A stretch of 54,351 nucleotides of DNA from Lachnospiraceae bacterium (lineage in GTDB: Bacteria; Bacillota; Clostridia; Lachnospirales; Lachnospiraceae), in assembly GCA_022767285.1 (NCBI GenBank), contig JALENY010000004.1:1-54351 (forward strand), given 5' to 3'. Under the pieces are notes generated by a model. It saw only the letters and a program-made list of their open reading frames with translations, was not told the DNA's origin and searched no databases. Below, one piece after another: positions 23,415 to 32,540 of the stretch. Numbering within the stretch: the first letter of the stretch is position 1; each line of letters starts with the position of its first letter. The translations under genes were made by a program, and so were the position numbers.

Positions 23415-26363
23415 TTACTGCTGAACGTTCTCTGAAACTCCGGCTTTTTTCACTGCGGCATCAAATAATTTCTCTACAGTTTCTTCACACCCGAACAGCA
23501 CTCCGTATACCTTGATCCATTCGGTTTTCCCGAGTTCCTCTTCTTCATCAGCTGAGCGATCTATTATCATCGGAATGCCAAGGGCTGCAAAATGTTCCGC
23601 TATTTCTTCCAGACGTCCGGTCTGTTCTTCCACCGTCATGGTATCCGTTTTTGCTTCCTTCGCAGTATTTTCATCGATAACCGGAAGAATCTCATTGGAA
23701 AGGACAGCCAGGTTTACTTTTGCCTTCAGGATCTGCTTATAATCCGGGTCATCAAAGGTACCGGCAAAAAGAATCTCCTCTTTTTCCATCGCCTCCTTGA
23801 TTTCATCCTGGTCGCAGTCTTTTTCCTCAAAATCAACGGCAGCGATCTGATCCAGCAGTTTCAGATCTTCCATCGCAGAAATTGCCTCTTTGGAAGCAAC
23901 ATAGGCCTTGTCTGCCGGAAGCTGTACTACTATCATTTCTTTGTCAAGTCCTGCCGGGATATCAACCTGTTCCGGAACAATCAGGTATTTCACAACGTTT
24001 CCTTTATAGAGTTCGGCAGCTGTATCATCTTTTACATTTTCCGCAGAATCTCCTGCGTCGCCGTCATTCTCCTGCGCAGCTGCCTGCTCAGATTTTTCTG
24101 CATATTCCGGATCTCTTGCCGTATCTTTTGTCATATCGATTTCCAGCAATGTAATACCATCCTGATAATGGAAGATCCTGAAATATTCCGCATAATCTAC
24201 ATCTGTCTCGGATTCATATTCCAGTCCCATAATCAGCGGAGCTTCCTCATCCAGCTTTTTATTGCTGCTTTCGCCCAGCGCCGCTCCATTTGCTGCAGCT
24301 GCCAGATAAATGAAAATGTTGTATTCGATCTCATGAGCTGCGCTCATTTTTGTAGTCATACCAAGAATCTTATTATTTTTGTTCAGTTCTACCGGAATAA
24401 CAAAAACTGAGACTCCTCCCCCGTTGGTTCCGTAATAGATTCTTCCATTTGCTTTTACATAAGAATATGCATCACTGCTGAACACGATGGTTGCGTAGGC
24501 CTGTCCTCCGGTTACGGTAACTTTGCTGCAGGAAATGCTCACGCGGCCGGTTCCTCCTGACCAGCTGAACCGATCCGGTGTGTAAACACCATCCGGCAGA
24601 CTGGTGGAACTGTTTACGGTTCCGGTCGAACCGCTTGTGTCGGATTCATATTTTGACTCTGTATCCGGTTTTGATGTCTGACCGCTGCCTCCCGGACCCG
24701 GAGCAGGAGAAACACCTGGGTTTTCCGGTTTAACCGGTGTTTCTGTTTTTTCCAGAGTGTCAGATTTGAAGGTCAGTTCCCGGTCATACCACAAATCCTT
24801 TTTCAAAGAATGAGCAGCTACTGGGATCGGTGTATCAAGCGCTGATACCGGGATCCGGAAGGTGTATTCGCCTGCAGCGTTTTCCACATAATGGATCCAC
24901 TGGGACGGATCCGCTTTTTCTGCCTCCTCAGCAGTTCCCATATACAGGTAATCATATCCGGTTCCGCTCAATGTGATAACTGCTGTCATTTCGCCGTTTT
25001 TCGATGTGAGAACACAGTCCGTCACTTTAAACATGGAAGAACTGGTCTCTACTACTGCAGAGTAATCTCCGTCTGCCGGCACCCCCGGAGTTTCTTCCGG
25101 TTTCGGTGTAGGCTCCGGAACAGGGGTTACTTCCCCGGTGCCGGTCAGAGCATCCGGGATGGTCATATAGTACTCTTTCCCATTTTCATTCTTATACCAG
25201 GTTCCATCCGGTTTGCCCGGCACAAAGGGAACCGACTGACCCATTTTGCTGGTCGGCAGCTGGAACGTAAATGTATAACCATCCTCGTTTTCCAGTTTTA
25301 CTCCTTGTATATAAGGCTCCTTTACCGCATCCGCCTGCAGTCCGAAGTAAAATTTATCATATGTATTTTTAGCCGTATGGAATGAAACAATAATCTGATC
25401 GCCGGTTACGACCGCTTTCGGATCCAGGATCTTAAACATAGGGAAATCGCTGGACATGTCAATCGTATAGTCGCCTTCCTCATAAGTCATCTCCGGTTCT
25501 GTCAACACATTGGGAATGGTCAGATAATATTCTTTTCCATCGCTGTTTTTATACCAGGTACCGTCCGGCTTGCCTGGTACAAAGGGAATGGTCTGGCCCA
25601 TCTGCTCCAGCGGTACTTCAAAAGAAAAACGATATCCGTCTTCCTCTTTCTTTTCCCCAAGAATATACGGTTCTTTTATTTCATCTGTCTGGTATCCCAA
25701 ATAGATTCTGTCATATGTATTTTTGTCCGTATGGAAACTCACGGTAATGGTCTCCCCTTTGACAGTTGCTTTTGCATCCAGAACTTTGAACATGGCGAAG
25801 TCACTGGTAACTTCAATATCGTAACAGCCATCATCATATTTTTTCTCATCAATGACAACAGACAGCAGGTTCGGTGTATCCACCGCCGTATCGACGATTT
25901 CTTCGGAATCTTCCGCAGAACCTGCCGTTTTTTCCGCTTCTTCTTCCCCGATCGGCTCTGCTTCTTCTGCCGTTCCTTCTGCCGCCGTTTTTTGTTCTGT
26001 TAACCCTTTATCCGCGTTATCCACCGGGCTGCCGGACTTGCTGCCCGTCTCATCGGTGGTAATTGAATCCGAAACTTCTGACGACGAATGATTTTCACCT
26101 GTTTTATCGCTCTCTGCTTCCAAAGATAATTCCTGCTGCCTATCAGCCGCTTCGTCCGTGACATCCGGCACAGATTCCACCGCGGTTCCCTCTTCATCAG
26201 TCACATTCAGAACCGTAACTTCAGCAGGTACCGGATCTTCTTTTTGCTGCGCCACAGTCATTTCCTCAGTTCCCAGAGTTTCCGCCCGCAAACTTACTGT
26301 CGGCGAAAGCGCCATGGAAAACGACAAAAACAAAGCCAAAAACCTTGTTGTTCTTCTCTTCAT
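23415..26363 (-). CDS. Large secreted repeat protein fused to a half binding-protein domain
   Basis: 982 residues. Signal peptide 1-30 without lipobox; acidic low-complexity linker to about 150. Three related beta-rich domains follow (about 155-270, 285-395, 430-545), each with [DS]xxMFKVxDxxxxxK and a later YDxxYxG motif and a PFVPGKPDGTWYKN or PVAAHSLKKDLWYDR loop; a fourth diverged unit (about 590-690) includes TGGQAYATIVFSSDAYSY. They resemble cell-surface ligand-binding Ig-like (NEAT-type) domains, though that homology is unproven. Residues about 715-982 match the N-terminal lobe and hinge of the adjacent binding protein (EEILFAGTFDDPDYKQILKA, LGKTEWIKVYGVLFGCEE) but lack its C-terminal lobe. 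No sortase motif. First gene after the cobalamin riboswitch, so probably a corrinoid-capture protein. Confidence 0.75.
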   Translation of the reverse strand: MKRRTTRFLALFLSFSMALSPTVSLRAETLGTEEMTVAQQKEDPVPAEVTVLNVTDEEGTAVESVPDVTDEAADRQQELSLEAESDKTGENHSSSEVSDSITTDETGSKSGSPVDNADKGLTEQKTAAEGTAEEAEPIGEEEAEKTAGSAEDSEEIVDTAVDTPNLLSVVIDEKKYDDGCYDIEVTSDFAMFKVLDAKATVKGETITVSFHTDKNTYDRIYLGYQTDEIKEPYILGEKKEEDGYRFSFEVPLEQMGQTIPFVPGKPDGTWYKNSDGKEYYLTIPNVLTEPEMTYEEGDYTIDMSSDFPMFKILDPKAVVTGDQIIVSFHTAKNTYDKFYFGLQADAVKEPYIQGVKLENEDGYTFTFQLPTSKMGQSVPFVPGKPDGTWYKNENGKEYYMTIPDALTGTGEVTPVPEPTPKPEETPGVPADGDYSAVVETSSSMFKVTDCVLTSKNGEMTAVITLSGTGYDYLYMGTAEEAEKADPSQWIHYVENAAGEYTFRIPVSALDTPIPVAAHSLKKDLWYDRELTFKSDTLEKTETPVKPENPGVSPAPGPGGSGQTSKPDTESKYESDTSGSTGTVNSSTSLPDGVYTPDRFSWSGGTGRVSISCSKVTVTGGQAYATIVFSSDAYSYVKANGRIYYGTNGGGVSVFVIPVELNKNNKILGMTTKMSAAHEIEYNIFIYLAAAANGAALGESSNKKLDEEAPLIMGLEYESETDVDYAEYFRIFHYQDGITLLEIDMTKDTARDPEYAEKSEQAAAQENDGDAGDSAENVKDDTAAELYKGNVVKYLIVPEQVDIPAGLDKEMIVVQLPADKAYVASKEAISAMEDLKLLDQIAAVDFEEKDCDQDEIKEAMEKEEILFAGTFDDPDYKQILKAKVNLAVLSNEILPVIDENTAKEAKTDTMTVEEQTGRLEEIAEHFAALGIPMIIDRSADEEEELGKTEWIKVYGVLFGCEETVEKLFDAAVKKAGVSENVQQ

Positions 26364-26455
26364 GTTTTCTCTCCTTTGACATGCATAAAATCAGGCTCAA
26401 GGGCCACTGCCTGTTTTCGTCGGCTAATGCAATAACCTTCCTGTGAAATAAGGAA

Positions 26456-26476
26456 GAATCCTGCTTTGCAGGATTC
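26456..26476 (-). terminator. Second hairpin in the riboswitch leader
   Basis: Perfect 9-bp stem GAATCCTGC-AAA-GCAGGATTC followed by TTCCTTATTT. It lies between the riboswitch terminator and the ribosome site (AAAGGAGAG) of the surface-protein gene. Confidence 0.45.
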
Positions 26477-26547
26477 TCCGCCTGCGGCGGGTTGCTTCCA
26501 GCAACATAATTCCCCTCCGCCGCAGTGCGATCCCGCCCGGAGGGCAT

Positions 26548-26595
26548 AATATAAAATAACAGCGCCGCCATCATTCCGAAAGCGAACGCTGTTAT
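26548..26595 (-). terminator. Expression-platform terminator of cobalamin riboswitch 1
   Basis: Minus-strand ATAACAGCG ... CGCTGTTAT (9-bp stem, large GC-rich loop) followed by TTTATATT. Expected to form when cobalamin is bound. Confidence 0.55.
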
Positions 26596-26649
26596 GATAC
26601 ATTCATCCATTTATACACATGAATTCTGCTTTCTTCGGAAGCTTATTCA

Positions 26650-26840
26650 CCAACTTTTCAGCAGGTTTCCTGGCTTGCAGATCATCGCTTTGCTATGCCT
26701 TCTCACGTTATATTACGCAATGGCTCATATAGCTTCACTCCCTGCTTACAGTGACCGGATCGCTCAGGATTTGCACCTGATTCCCTTTTAACGTCACAGC
26801 TCATTTGAGCTGATCAGCACTGAAAAACCCTCTTTATTTC
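26650..26840 (-). ncRNA. Cobalamin riboswitch 1 (uptake operon)
   Basis: The minus strand shows the class core: AAAAGGGAATCAGGTGCAAA, CCGGTCACTGTAAGCAGGG, and the B12 box AGCCAGGAAACCTGCTG at 26660-26676. It lies 3' of a strong promoter and 5' of the secreted protein and BtuFCD-like genes, so cobalamin excess should switch uptake off. Confidence 0.92.
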
Positions 26841-26906
26841 GTTTTAGTTACACTGCCCACAAACCATAATGGAACATTATGGTGCGATGCACTTCTTATT
26901 GTAATG

Positions 26907-26935
26907 ATAATAGCAGATTATTAACGGCGATGCAA
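26907..26935 (-). promoter_or_regulatory. Promoter of the corrinoid uptake operon
   Basis: -35 TTGCAT (26930-26935), 17-bp spacer, -10 TATTAT (26907-26912). The predicted leader of about 530 nt includes the riboswitch. Confidence 0.65.
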
Positions 26936-26955
26936 GACATTAAACTCTGCCTGAA

Positions 26956-28122
26956 CTATTTTTTGAACAGCCCCTTTGCAAAAAACGCAATCACTTTGTA
27001 AACCGGATTTTCCATATGTTTTACCACCTGCTCCAGCTCGTTTCGGATCGGAATCGCCTGCGGACAATGCCTCTCACACTTTCCGCACTTTTTACAGAGG
27101 GAAGCGTTGGTCCGTTCCGAACGGAATGTGGTCATCATCAGATATTCCCGCATACCGGTAAAAAAATTGTCCGTATAGCGAACATTATAGCAGCGAAAGG
27201 ATCCGGGAATGTCCACACCGGCCGGACACGGAGTACAATATCCGCACCCGGTACAGGGAACTTTTATCTTTGCATTAATTTCTTTTTTCACATTCTCAAA
27301 CATCTTCCTGTCGTTTTCTGTCAATTCGTTTATTCTGACCGAATTGGCAATACGGATATTTTCATCCAGCATTTCCATGCTGTTCATTCCCGACAGGATA
27401 CAGGACACTTCCGGCTGATTCCACAGCCAACGCAGGCCCCATTCGGCCGGACTCCTTTTCGGTTCTGCCTTTGCGAAAATCTCAGTTGCCTTCGGAGGAA
27501 GGGAATTCACCAGACGACCGCCTCGCAGGGGTTCCATGATAATAACGGGAATTCCTTTTGCTGCCGCATGGCGCACGCCATCACGCCCCGCCTGACTGAA
27601 TTCATCCATATAATTGTACTGGACCTGACAAAAATCCCAATCATAAGCGTCGATCAGTTCCATGAACTGTTTTGTATTTCCATGATAGGAAAATCCCAGA
27701 TTCCGGATCTGTCCGGAAGCCTGTTTTTCCTTTATCCACTCCAAAACGCCCATGCGGATCAATTTTTCCCATATATGAATATCCGGCAGCATATGCATCA
27801 GATAGTTATCAATATATGTCGTTTTGAGCCGCTTCAACTGTTCCTGGAATATTTTTTCCAATCCATCTACGGATTTGATTAAGTAATGGGGAACTTTCGT
27901 GGCTATCTTCACCTTTTCGCGAACCCGGTTTTTTTCCAGAATCGTGCCGAGCACTTCTTCGTTCCCCTTATAGATGTAAGCGGTGTCAAAATAGTTGATC
28001 CCACACTCAATGGCGTGAAGCAGCTCCCTCTCTGTCTCTTCCATATCCACACTGCTGCCGTTTCTCGGGAAACGCATGCACCCGAATCCAAGTATGGATA
28101 AACCTCCGTTTCTCTGTTCCAT
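26956..28122 (-). CDS. Aldo/keto reductase with two 4Fe-4S motifs
   Basis: 388 residues from ATG 28120-28122 (GAGG correctly spaced; a TTG four codons upstream is less likely). The AKR barrel spans about 1-290: FDTAYIYKGNEE gives the catalytic Asp and Tyr, IATKVP the Lys, NYLMHML the His. The C-terminus has two ferredoxin-type clusters, CTGCGYCTPCPAGVDIP and CKKCGKCERHCPQ. This subfamily is common in gut anaerobes; substrates are mostly unknown. The gene ends just before the riboswitch promoter. Confidence 0.88.
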   Translation of the reverse strand: MEQRNGGLSILGFGCMRFPRNGSSVDMEETERELLHAIECGINYFDTAYIYKGNEEVLGTILEKNRVREKVKIATKVPHYLIKSVDGLEKIFQEQLKRLKTTYIDNYLMHMLPDIHIWEKLIRMGVLEWIKEKQASGQIRNLGFSYHGNTKQFMELIDAYDWDFCQVQYNYMDEFSQAGRDGVRHAAAKGIPVIIMEPLRGGRLVNSLPPKATEIFAKAEPKRSPAEWGLRWLWNQPEVSCILSGMNSMEMLDENIRIANSVRINELTENDRKMFENVKKEINAKIKVPCTGCGYCTPCPAGVDIPGSFRCYNVRYTDNFFTGMREYLMMTTFRSERTNASLCKKCGKCERHCPQAIPIRNELEQVVKHMENPVYKVIAFFAKGLFKK

Positions 28123-28315
28123 TCCGATCCTCAATTCTTTTCATCCGTCCATCGGCGCATGTGCTTACCGACTGCACCATTTTCAATCTGCGCCGTTTCC
28201 GATCTGCGCCGTTTTCTAATCGCATCATGAAATAACGTTTCCCTTTATTCCACATGGTTCATTGCTGTATCCATGTATCACAGTATCATTCTTCCGGCTT
28301 TCCACGCAGCAGCTC

Positions 28316-28948
28316 TCATTTTATGGAATCATCTTTCAGGCGCAAAAAACCAAACGCATCCTCGTCATGAAGATAATGCATCAGCATGTAGGCACACATG
28401 ATCGCTACACGCTCTTCCTTCAGAATCCGGCGGATTTCTTCTTTATCTGCCAGGACAACTTCAATTTCTTCCGAATCTTCCTGATATTTTCTTGTCATCT
28501 TGCCGCTGGCATAACCATACACGGTGGCACAGGATTCGTCTGTCATTCCGATTGTCGTAAAATACGGTTTTTCATACTCTTCTGCCACTGGAATCGGATC
28601 CAGAACCAGACCGGTCTCTTCCTTGAGTTCGCGGATCGCAGCCTGTCCAAAATCTTCCCCCGGATCCACCAGCCCGGCCGGGAATTCGTATATGAATCCG
28701 TCGATCGGATAGCGGTACTGTCGAATGAGTACCACTTTTTCCTTACCGTCATCATCTTTTACTATACTAAAGATAATCACACCATCCGGTGTATTTTTCT
28801 TTGTGGTAATTTTAAGATCTTCTGCTTTCTCTGCTCTGGATGCCACAAAATAGCGGGAATCTTTTCCGCTTTTGTGGGTTACTTCCAGTTCGTACATATT
28901 TAAAAATCTGTTTTTCGTCTGTTGTGTAATCTTATGTATGATTCCCAT
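28316..28948 (-). CDS. NUDIX hydrolase, ADP-ribose pyrophosphatase type
   Basis: 210 residues. The Nudix box GLVDPGEDFGQAAIRELKEE (start near 92, continuing TGLV) fits Gx5Ex7REUxEExGU exactly. EFPAG before the box and a preceding KVVLIRQYRYPI strand are typical of ADP-ribose/sugar-nucleotide pyrophosphatases. Cytoplasmic. The gene is isolated between the reductase and the cobalamin operon; the 28135-28315 spacer contains nothing recognised. Confidence 0.85.
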   Translation of the reverse strand: MGIIHKITQQTKNRFLNMYELEVTHKSGKDSRYFVASRAEKAEDLKITTKKNTPDGVIIFSIVKDDDGKEKVVLIRQYRYPIDGFIYEFPAGLVDPGEDFGQAAIRELKEETGLVLDPIPVAEEYEKPYFTTIGMTDESCATVYGYASGKMTRKYQEDSEEIEVVLADKEEIRRILKEERVAIMCAYMLMHYLHDEDAFGFLRLKDDSIK

Positions 28949-29025
28949 TTTTTCACTCCACCTTTTCTTTTATACCGGTTCGGGCATGCATCATAGCATT
29001 ATTATAATGATGCCAGGGGCAAAAG

Positions 29026-29060
29026 GTCATGATTTTCATGCCTGCATGAAAAATCATGAC
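29026..29060 (-). terminator. Long inverted repeat at the end of the cobalamin operon
   Basis: GTCATGATTTTCATGC and its complement (one bulged base) form a 16-bp stem with a 2-nt centre, 50 bp after the cbiC stop. It is followed on the minus strand by CTTTTGCC, a modest T-run. Confidence 0.6.
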
Positions 29061-29110
29061 TTTGGGACCCGCTAAACATGAGAAAGTAGCCATTTTTCAA
29101 AGTTTTTCTT

Positions 29111-29755
29111 TCACTGCCTCTCATTATTGGATGCCATATAGAGAAGTGCATTACAAATGCAGGCAGCAATATTGCTGCCGCCCTTCCGTCCTCTTGCGAC
29201 GATGTACGGTACATCCGCTTCCATAATAATCTCCTTTGACTGAACGACATTGACAAAACCAACCGGTACTCCGATGATCAGCTCCGGCTTCAGTTTGCCA
29301 TCCTGAATCAGTTCATAGAGACGCACCAGTGCAGTAGGGGCATTCCCGATGGCAAAAATCAGTTTTTTATCCAGAGATGCTGCTTTATCCATACTGGCTG
29401 TGGCTCTTGTCGTTCCGTTCTTTCCGGCGATTTCCGCCACATCCTCATCGGACATAAAACAATATACTTCTCCCCCGTAACGGCTCAGCACTTTCTTATT
29501 GATCCCGGCCTTTGCCATCTGGGTATCGGTCACGATGCAGGCACCATTTTTTATCGCTTCCAGTGCGATGTCTACCACATGATCGGAAAAGCACAGATTT
29601 GTCGCATAATCAAAATCCGCACTGGTATGAATGCAACGTTTCACAATCAGTTCCGTACCCGGAATCAGCTTTGTATCACCCAGTTCTTCCGTTATTATAT
29701 CGAAGCTTTTTGCTTCAATATCCATCGGTTTCACATTTTCCAATTCGTATTTCAT
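29111..29755 (-). CDS. cbiC: Cobalt-precorrin-8 methylmutase
   Basis: 214 residues. The catalytic His is in [14 protein letters not shown] near 43. [22 protein letters not shown] and IGNAPTAL are family blocks, with [11 protein letters not shown] at the substrate-binding loop. It moves the C11 methyl to C12, giving cobyrinate. Its ATG overlaps the cbiP stop (ATGA), making it the last, translationally coupled gene of the operon. Confidence 0.93.
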   Translation of the reverse strand: MKYELENVKPMDIEAKSFDIITEELGDTKLIPGTELIVKRCIHTSADFDYATNLCFSDHVVDIALEAIKNGACIVTDTQMAKAGINKKVLSRYGGEVYCFMSDEDVAEIAGKNGTTRATASMDKAASLDKKLIFAIGNAPTALVRLYELIQDGKLKPELIIGVPVGFVNVVQSKEIIMEADVPYIVARGRKGGSNIAACICNALLYMASNNERQ

Positions 29756-31266
29756 TTTGTTACTCCTTCCTCCAATATCTCGTAAATGCGTTTCATATCA
29801 AGATGTTTGCGCAATTCCTCCGCCAGAATATCATACTGTGTCTCTTTAAATGCGGCAAAATCCATTCCCTTCATTTCACTTACATCCACACCCTTTTTCG
29901 GGCCCAGTACCTGCAGCAGAGCTTCAACCACTTCCTCCCGGTCAAAAACTCCATGTACATAAGTACCGCAGACATTTTTGCAATATGCACCGTCCGCTTT
30001 CTCCTCACCGCTTACGCTGTCCTGAATTTTGGTCGCCGCAGCAGCACCATTTTTTAATGTACTCTCGCCCATATGAATCTCATAGCCTTCCAGCGCAGCG
30101 CCGTTTAAAGGAGCAAGATCACCGGTCAGGCTTCCAAAGCATCCCGTCACACGGGTTCTTGTCTTGCTCTGTGCAAACACCGTGTCCATGGGGATCAGAC
30201 CCATTCCGCGGATGGTTCCGCCCGCTTCCACGCCATAAGGATCGCTCAATGTATCCCCAAGCATCTGATAGCCGCCGCAAATACCGAAAATGATTTTTCC
30301 CTTCGAGGCTTCTTTCAAAATGGCAGCTTCCATACCGCTCTCACGCAGCCACCGCAGATCATCCATGGTATTCTTGGTCCCCGGCAGGATAATCATATCG
30401 GGATTTTTCAATTCATTTGGATGTTTTACATAGCGAAGAGATACACCTGAAATACTTTCCAACGGATTAAAATCGGTAAAATTCGATATCCTTGGCACAC
30501 GAATCACCGCAATATCCAGAATTCCCACTTCCTGTTTCCGGTCAAATCGTTCGCTTAAGCTGTCCTCATCTTCCACCTGGATCTGCAGGTAAGGCGCAAC
30601 CCCTACCACCGGAATCCCGCTTTTTTCTTCCAGCATGACAATTCCGGGATCCAGGATACTCTTATCCCCGCGGAACTTATTGATAATCAGACCTTTTACC
30701 ATGGCCCGTTCTTCCGCTTCCAAAAGATCCACCGTTCCGATCAGCTGTGCAAACACACCGCCCCGATCGATGTCGCCAACCAGAAGCACCGGTGCTTTCG
30801 CCATTTTGGCCATCCCCATATTGACAAGATCATCCTGTTTCAGATTGATCTCTGCCGGGCTTCCGGCACCTTCGATCACAATGATATCATTTTCGGCAGA
30901 AAGGGTATCATATGCTTTCTGAATGTCAGGGAGGAGATTTTTCTTATACTTATAATAGTCCCGGGCATTCATGGTGCCGAGGACTTCCCCGTTTACAATT
31001 ACCTGCGATCCCATCTCATTGGTTGGTTTCAGAAGAATCGGATTCATCAGAACCGAGGGTCGGATTCCGGCCGCTTCCGCCTGCATGACCTGAGCCCGCC
31101 CCATCTCGAGACCTTCTTCTGTTATAAACGAATTCAATGCCATATTCTGTGACTTAAAGGGTGCGACACGATAGCCGTCCTGGTGAAAAATCCTGCAAAG
31201 TCCTGCCGCAATCAGGCTTTTTCCTGCATTTGACATTGTGCCCTGCACCATAATCGCTTTTGCCAT
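29752..31266 (-). CDS. cbiP: Cobyric acid synthase
   Basis: 504 residues from ATG 31264-31266 (GGAGTG upstream); eight extra codons in frame upstream lack a ribosome site. N-terminal P-loop [22 protein letters not shown] and [14 protein letters not shown]-terminal class-I glutamine amidotransferase with Cys in [11 protein letters not shown] and His in YVHGVFD. It amidates four side chains of adenosylcobyrinate diamide. It follows cobD by 33 bp. Confidence 0.94.
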   Translation of the reverse strand: MAKAIMVQGTMSNAGKSLIAAGLCRIFHQDGYRVAPFKSQNMALNSFITEEGLEMGRAQVMQAEAAGIRPSVLMNPILLKPTNEMGSQVIVNGEVLGTMNARDYYKYKKNLLPDIQKAYDTLSAENDIIVIEGAGSPAEINLKQDDLVNMGMAKMAKAPVLLVGDIDRGGVFAQLIGTVDLLEAEERAMVKGLIINKFRGDKSILDPGIVMLEEKSGIPVVGVAPYLQIQVEDEDSLSERFDRKQEVGILDIAVIRVPRISNFTDFNPLESISGVSLRYVKHPNELKNPDMIILPGTKNTMDDLRWLRESGMEAAILKEASKGKIIFGICGGYQMLGDTLSDPYGVEAGGTIRGMGLIPMDTVFAQSKTRTRVTGCFGSLTGDLAPLNGAALEGYEIHMGESTLKNGAAAATKIQDSVSGEEKADGAYCKNVCGTYVHGVFDREEVVEALLQVLGPKKGVDVSEMKGMDFAAFKETQYDILAEELRKHLDMKRIYEILEEGVTK

Positions 31267-31299
31267 AATACACTCCATTCTGTTTTTCAAATTTCTATA

Positions 31300-32391
31300 T
31301 CAGCGTTGATTGTCCTGCATTTTCTTTTCAGGCTTCTGAACAGCCATATCTTTGTCCTGTATTTTCTTCAGTCCCCGAATCAGACTGTTGTTTTCCTCAT
31401 GTTTTTTCACTGCGATCCTGTAAAATCCCTTTTCAAGACCCGGATAGTTGCTGCAGTCACGAATCAGTACCCCCTGTTCCACGCACTTCTCAAACAGATC
31501 TTCCGGACCGCGAAAGAAAATATAGTTAGCCTGGGAGTGGTATACTTTCAGGCCCAGCTTTTCCATCTCCGAGATCAGGTAATCCCGCTCCACAAATACC
31601 ATCTGCCGCCCGGCTTCCACATAATCTCTCTCTTTCAGCGCAGCCAGTCCGGCCGCCTGAGCCAGGGCAGACACATTCCAGGGCTGTGTCACAAATTCCA
31701 TTTGTTCCAGAAAGCTCCTGTTTTTACAGATTCCGTATCCAAGGCGAATTCCCGCCATCGCGTAACGTTTTGTAAAAGCCTTGAGCAAAAAGAGATTCGG
31801 GTACTCCGTCAGCACATTTTTCAGTGTATATTGCTCCGGCTTTTTAACGAAGTCCAGAAAACATTCATCCACGATCAGCATGATATTAAGCGCTCTGCAT
31901 CGTTCCAGAATCTGCAAAAGCAGCTCTTTCTCAATCAGCATTCCTGTAGGATTATTGGGATTGCATAAAAAAACCACATCCAGCTCCTCATGAAGGGCCT
32001 GCAAAAATTCCTCTGTTATTCGGAAATCCTTTTCCTCTTTCAGATAAAAGTGTTCCGTCACACACCCGATTCCTCCCAGCGCCTGCTCATACTCGGCAAA
32101 AGTCGGTGCCGGAACCAGTGCCCTTTTGGGGCGCAGTCCATGGCAGATGGAAAAAATCAATTCCGCTGCCCCGTTTCCGCATATAATATTCTCCGGGTTC
32201 ACACCTTCATATTCGGCAATGGCTTCCCGCAGGGGTCTGCAGCCGACCTGCGGATAGTTTGACACGCGCTCAAGGCTCTCTATAACTGCCTGCTTTACCC
32301 TTTCCGGTGTCCCCAGCGGATTGCAGTTTGCCGAAAAATCGATACAGTTCCGATATTGATAGACATTTCCCCCATGGGTATGTTTTTTCAT
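31300..32391 (-). CDS. cobD: Threonine-phosphate decarboxylase
   Basis: 363 residues, class I aminotransferase fold. PLP Lys lies in LLKAFTKRYAMAGIRLGYG; CNPNNPTGM is the Asn-binding block and IICGNGAAELIF the phosphate-binding block. It makes (R)-1-amino-2-propanol phosphate, the linker used by CbiB. The 25-residue C-terminal tail is Lys-rich. Its start overlaps a 39-codon small ORF by ATGA. Confidence 0.92.
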   Translation of the reverse strand: MKKHTHGGNVYQYRNCIDFSANCNPLGTPERVKQAVIESLERVSNYPQVGCRPLREAIAEYEGVNPENIICGNGAAELIFSICHGLRPKRALVPAPTFAEYEQALGGIGCVTEHFYLKEEKDFRITEEFLQALHEELDVVFLCNPNNPTGMLIEKELLLQILERCRALNIMLIVDECFLDFVKKPEQYTLKNVLTEYPNLFLLKAFTKRYAMAGIRLGYGICKNRSFLEQMEFVTQPWNVSALAQAAGLAALKERDYVEAGRQMVFVERDYLISEMEKLGLKVYHSQANYIFFRGPEDLFEKCVEQGVLIRDCSNYPGLEKGFYRIAVKKHEENNSLIRGLKKIQDKDMAVQKPEKKMQDNQR

Positions 32392-32507
32392 GATGTTTCT
32401 CCATTCTCCTCCATTTTCCAGTACCTTCCCGGTGCATACTGCGTCCCGGAATACATCGCTTTTACAGGCGCAGGAAGATCAAAATCTGCATACACCCGAA
32501 TTCCCAT
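32388..32507 (-). CDS. Small ORF of unknown function in the cobalamin operon
   Basis: 39 codons from ATG 32505-32507: starts MGIRVYADFDLPAPVKAMYS, continues GTQYAPGRYWKMEENGETS, and stops in an ATGA overlap with cobD. It fills the otherwise empty gap between cbiB and cobD. Composition is balanced and not hydrophobic. The ribosome site is weak (AAAGAG, long spacing), so expression may depend on coupling from cbiB. Not recognised. It may be a real small protein or a translational-coupling device for cobD. Confidence 0.5.
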   Translation of the reverse strand: MGIRVYADFDLPAPVKAMYSGTQYAPGRYWKMEENGETS

Positions 32508-32540
32508 TTTCGTGTATTTATTTTCTCTTTATCACTGTCT

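Noticed and set aside
26266-26610. 114-codon ORF over the riboswitch expression platform
   Set aside because: It lies on terminator hairpins and overlaps the signal-peptide coding region of the surface protein in another frame.
28149-28220. Short direct repeat TCTGCGCCGTTT between reductase and NUDIX genes
   Set aside because: Two imperfect copies only; no structure or flanking duplication.
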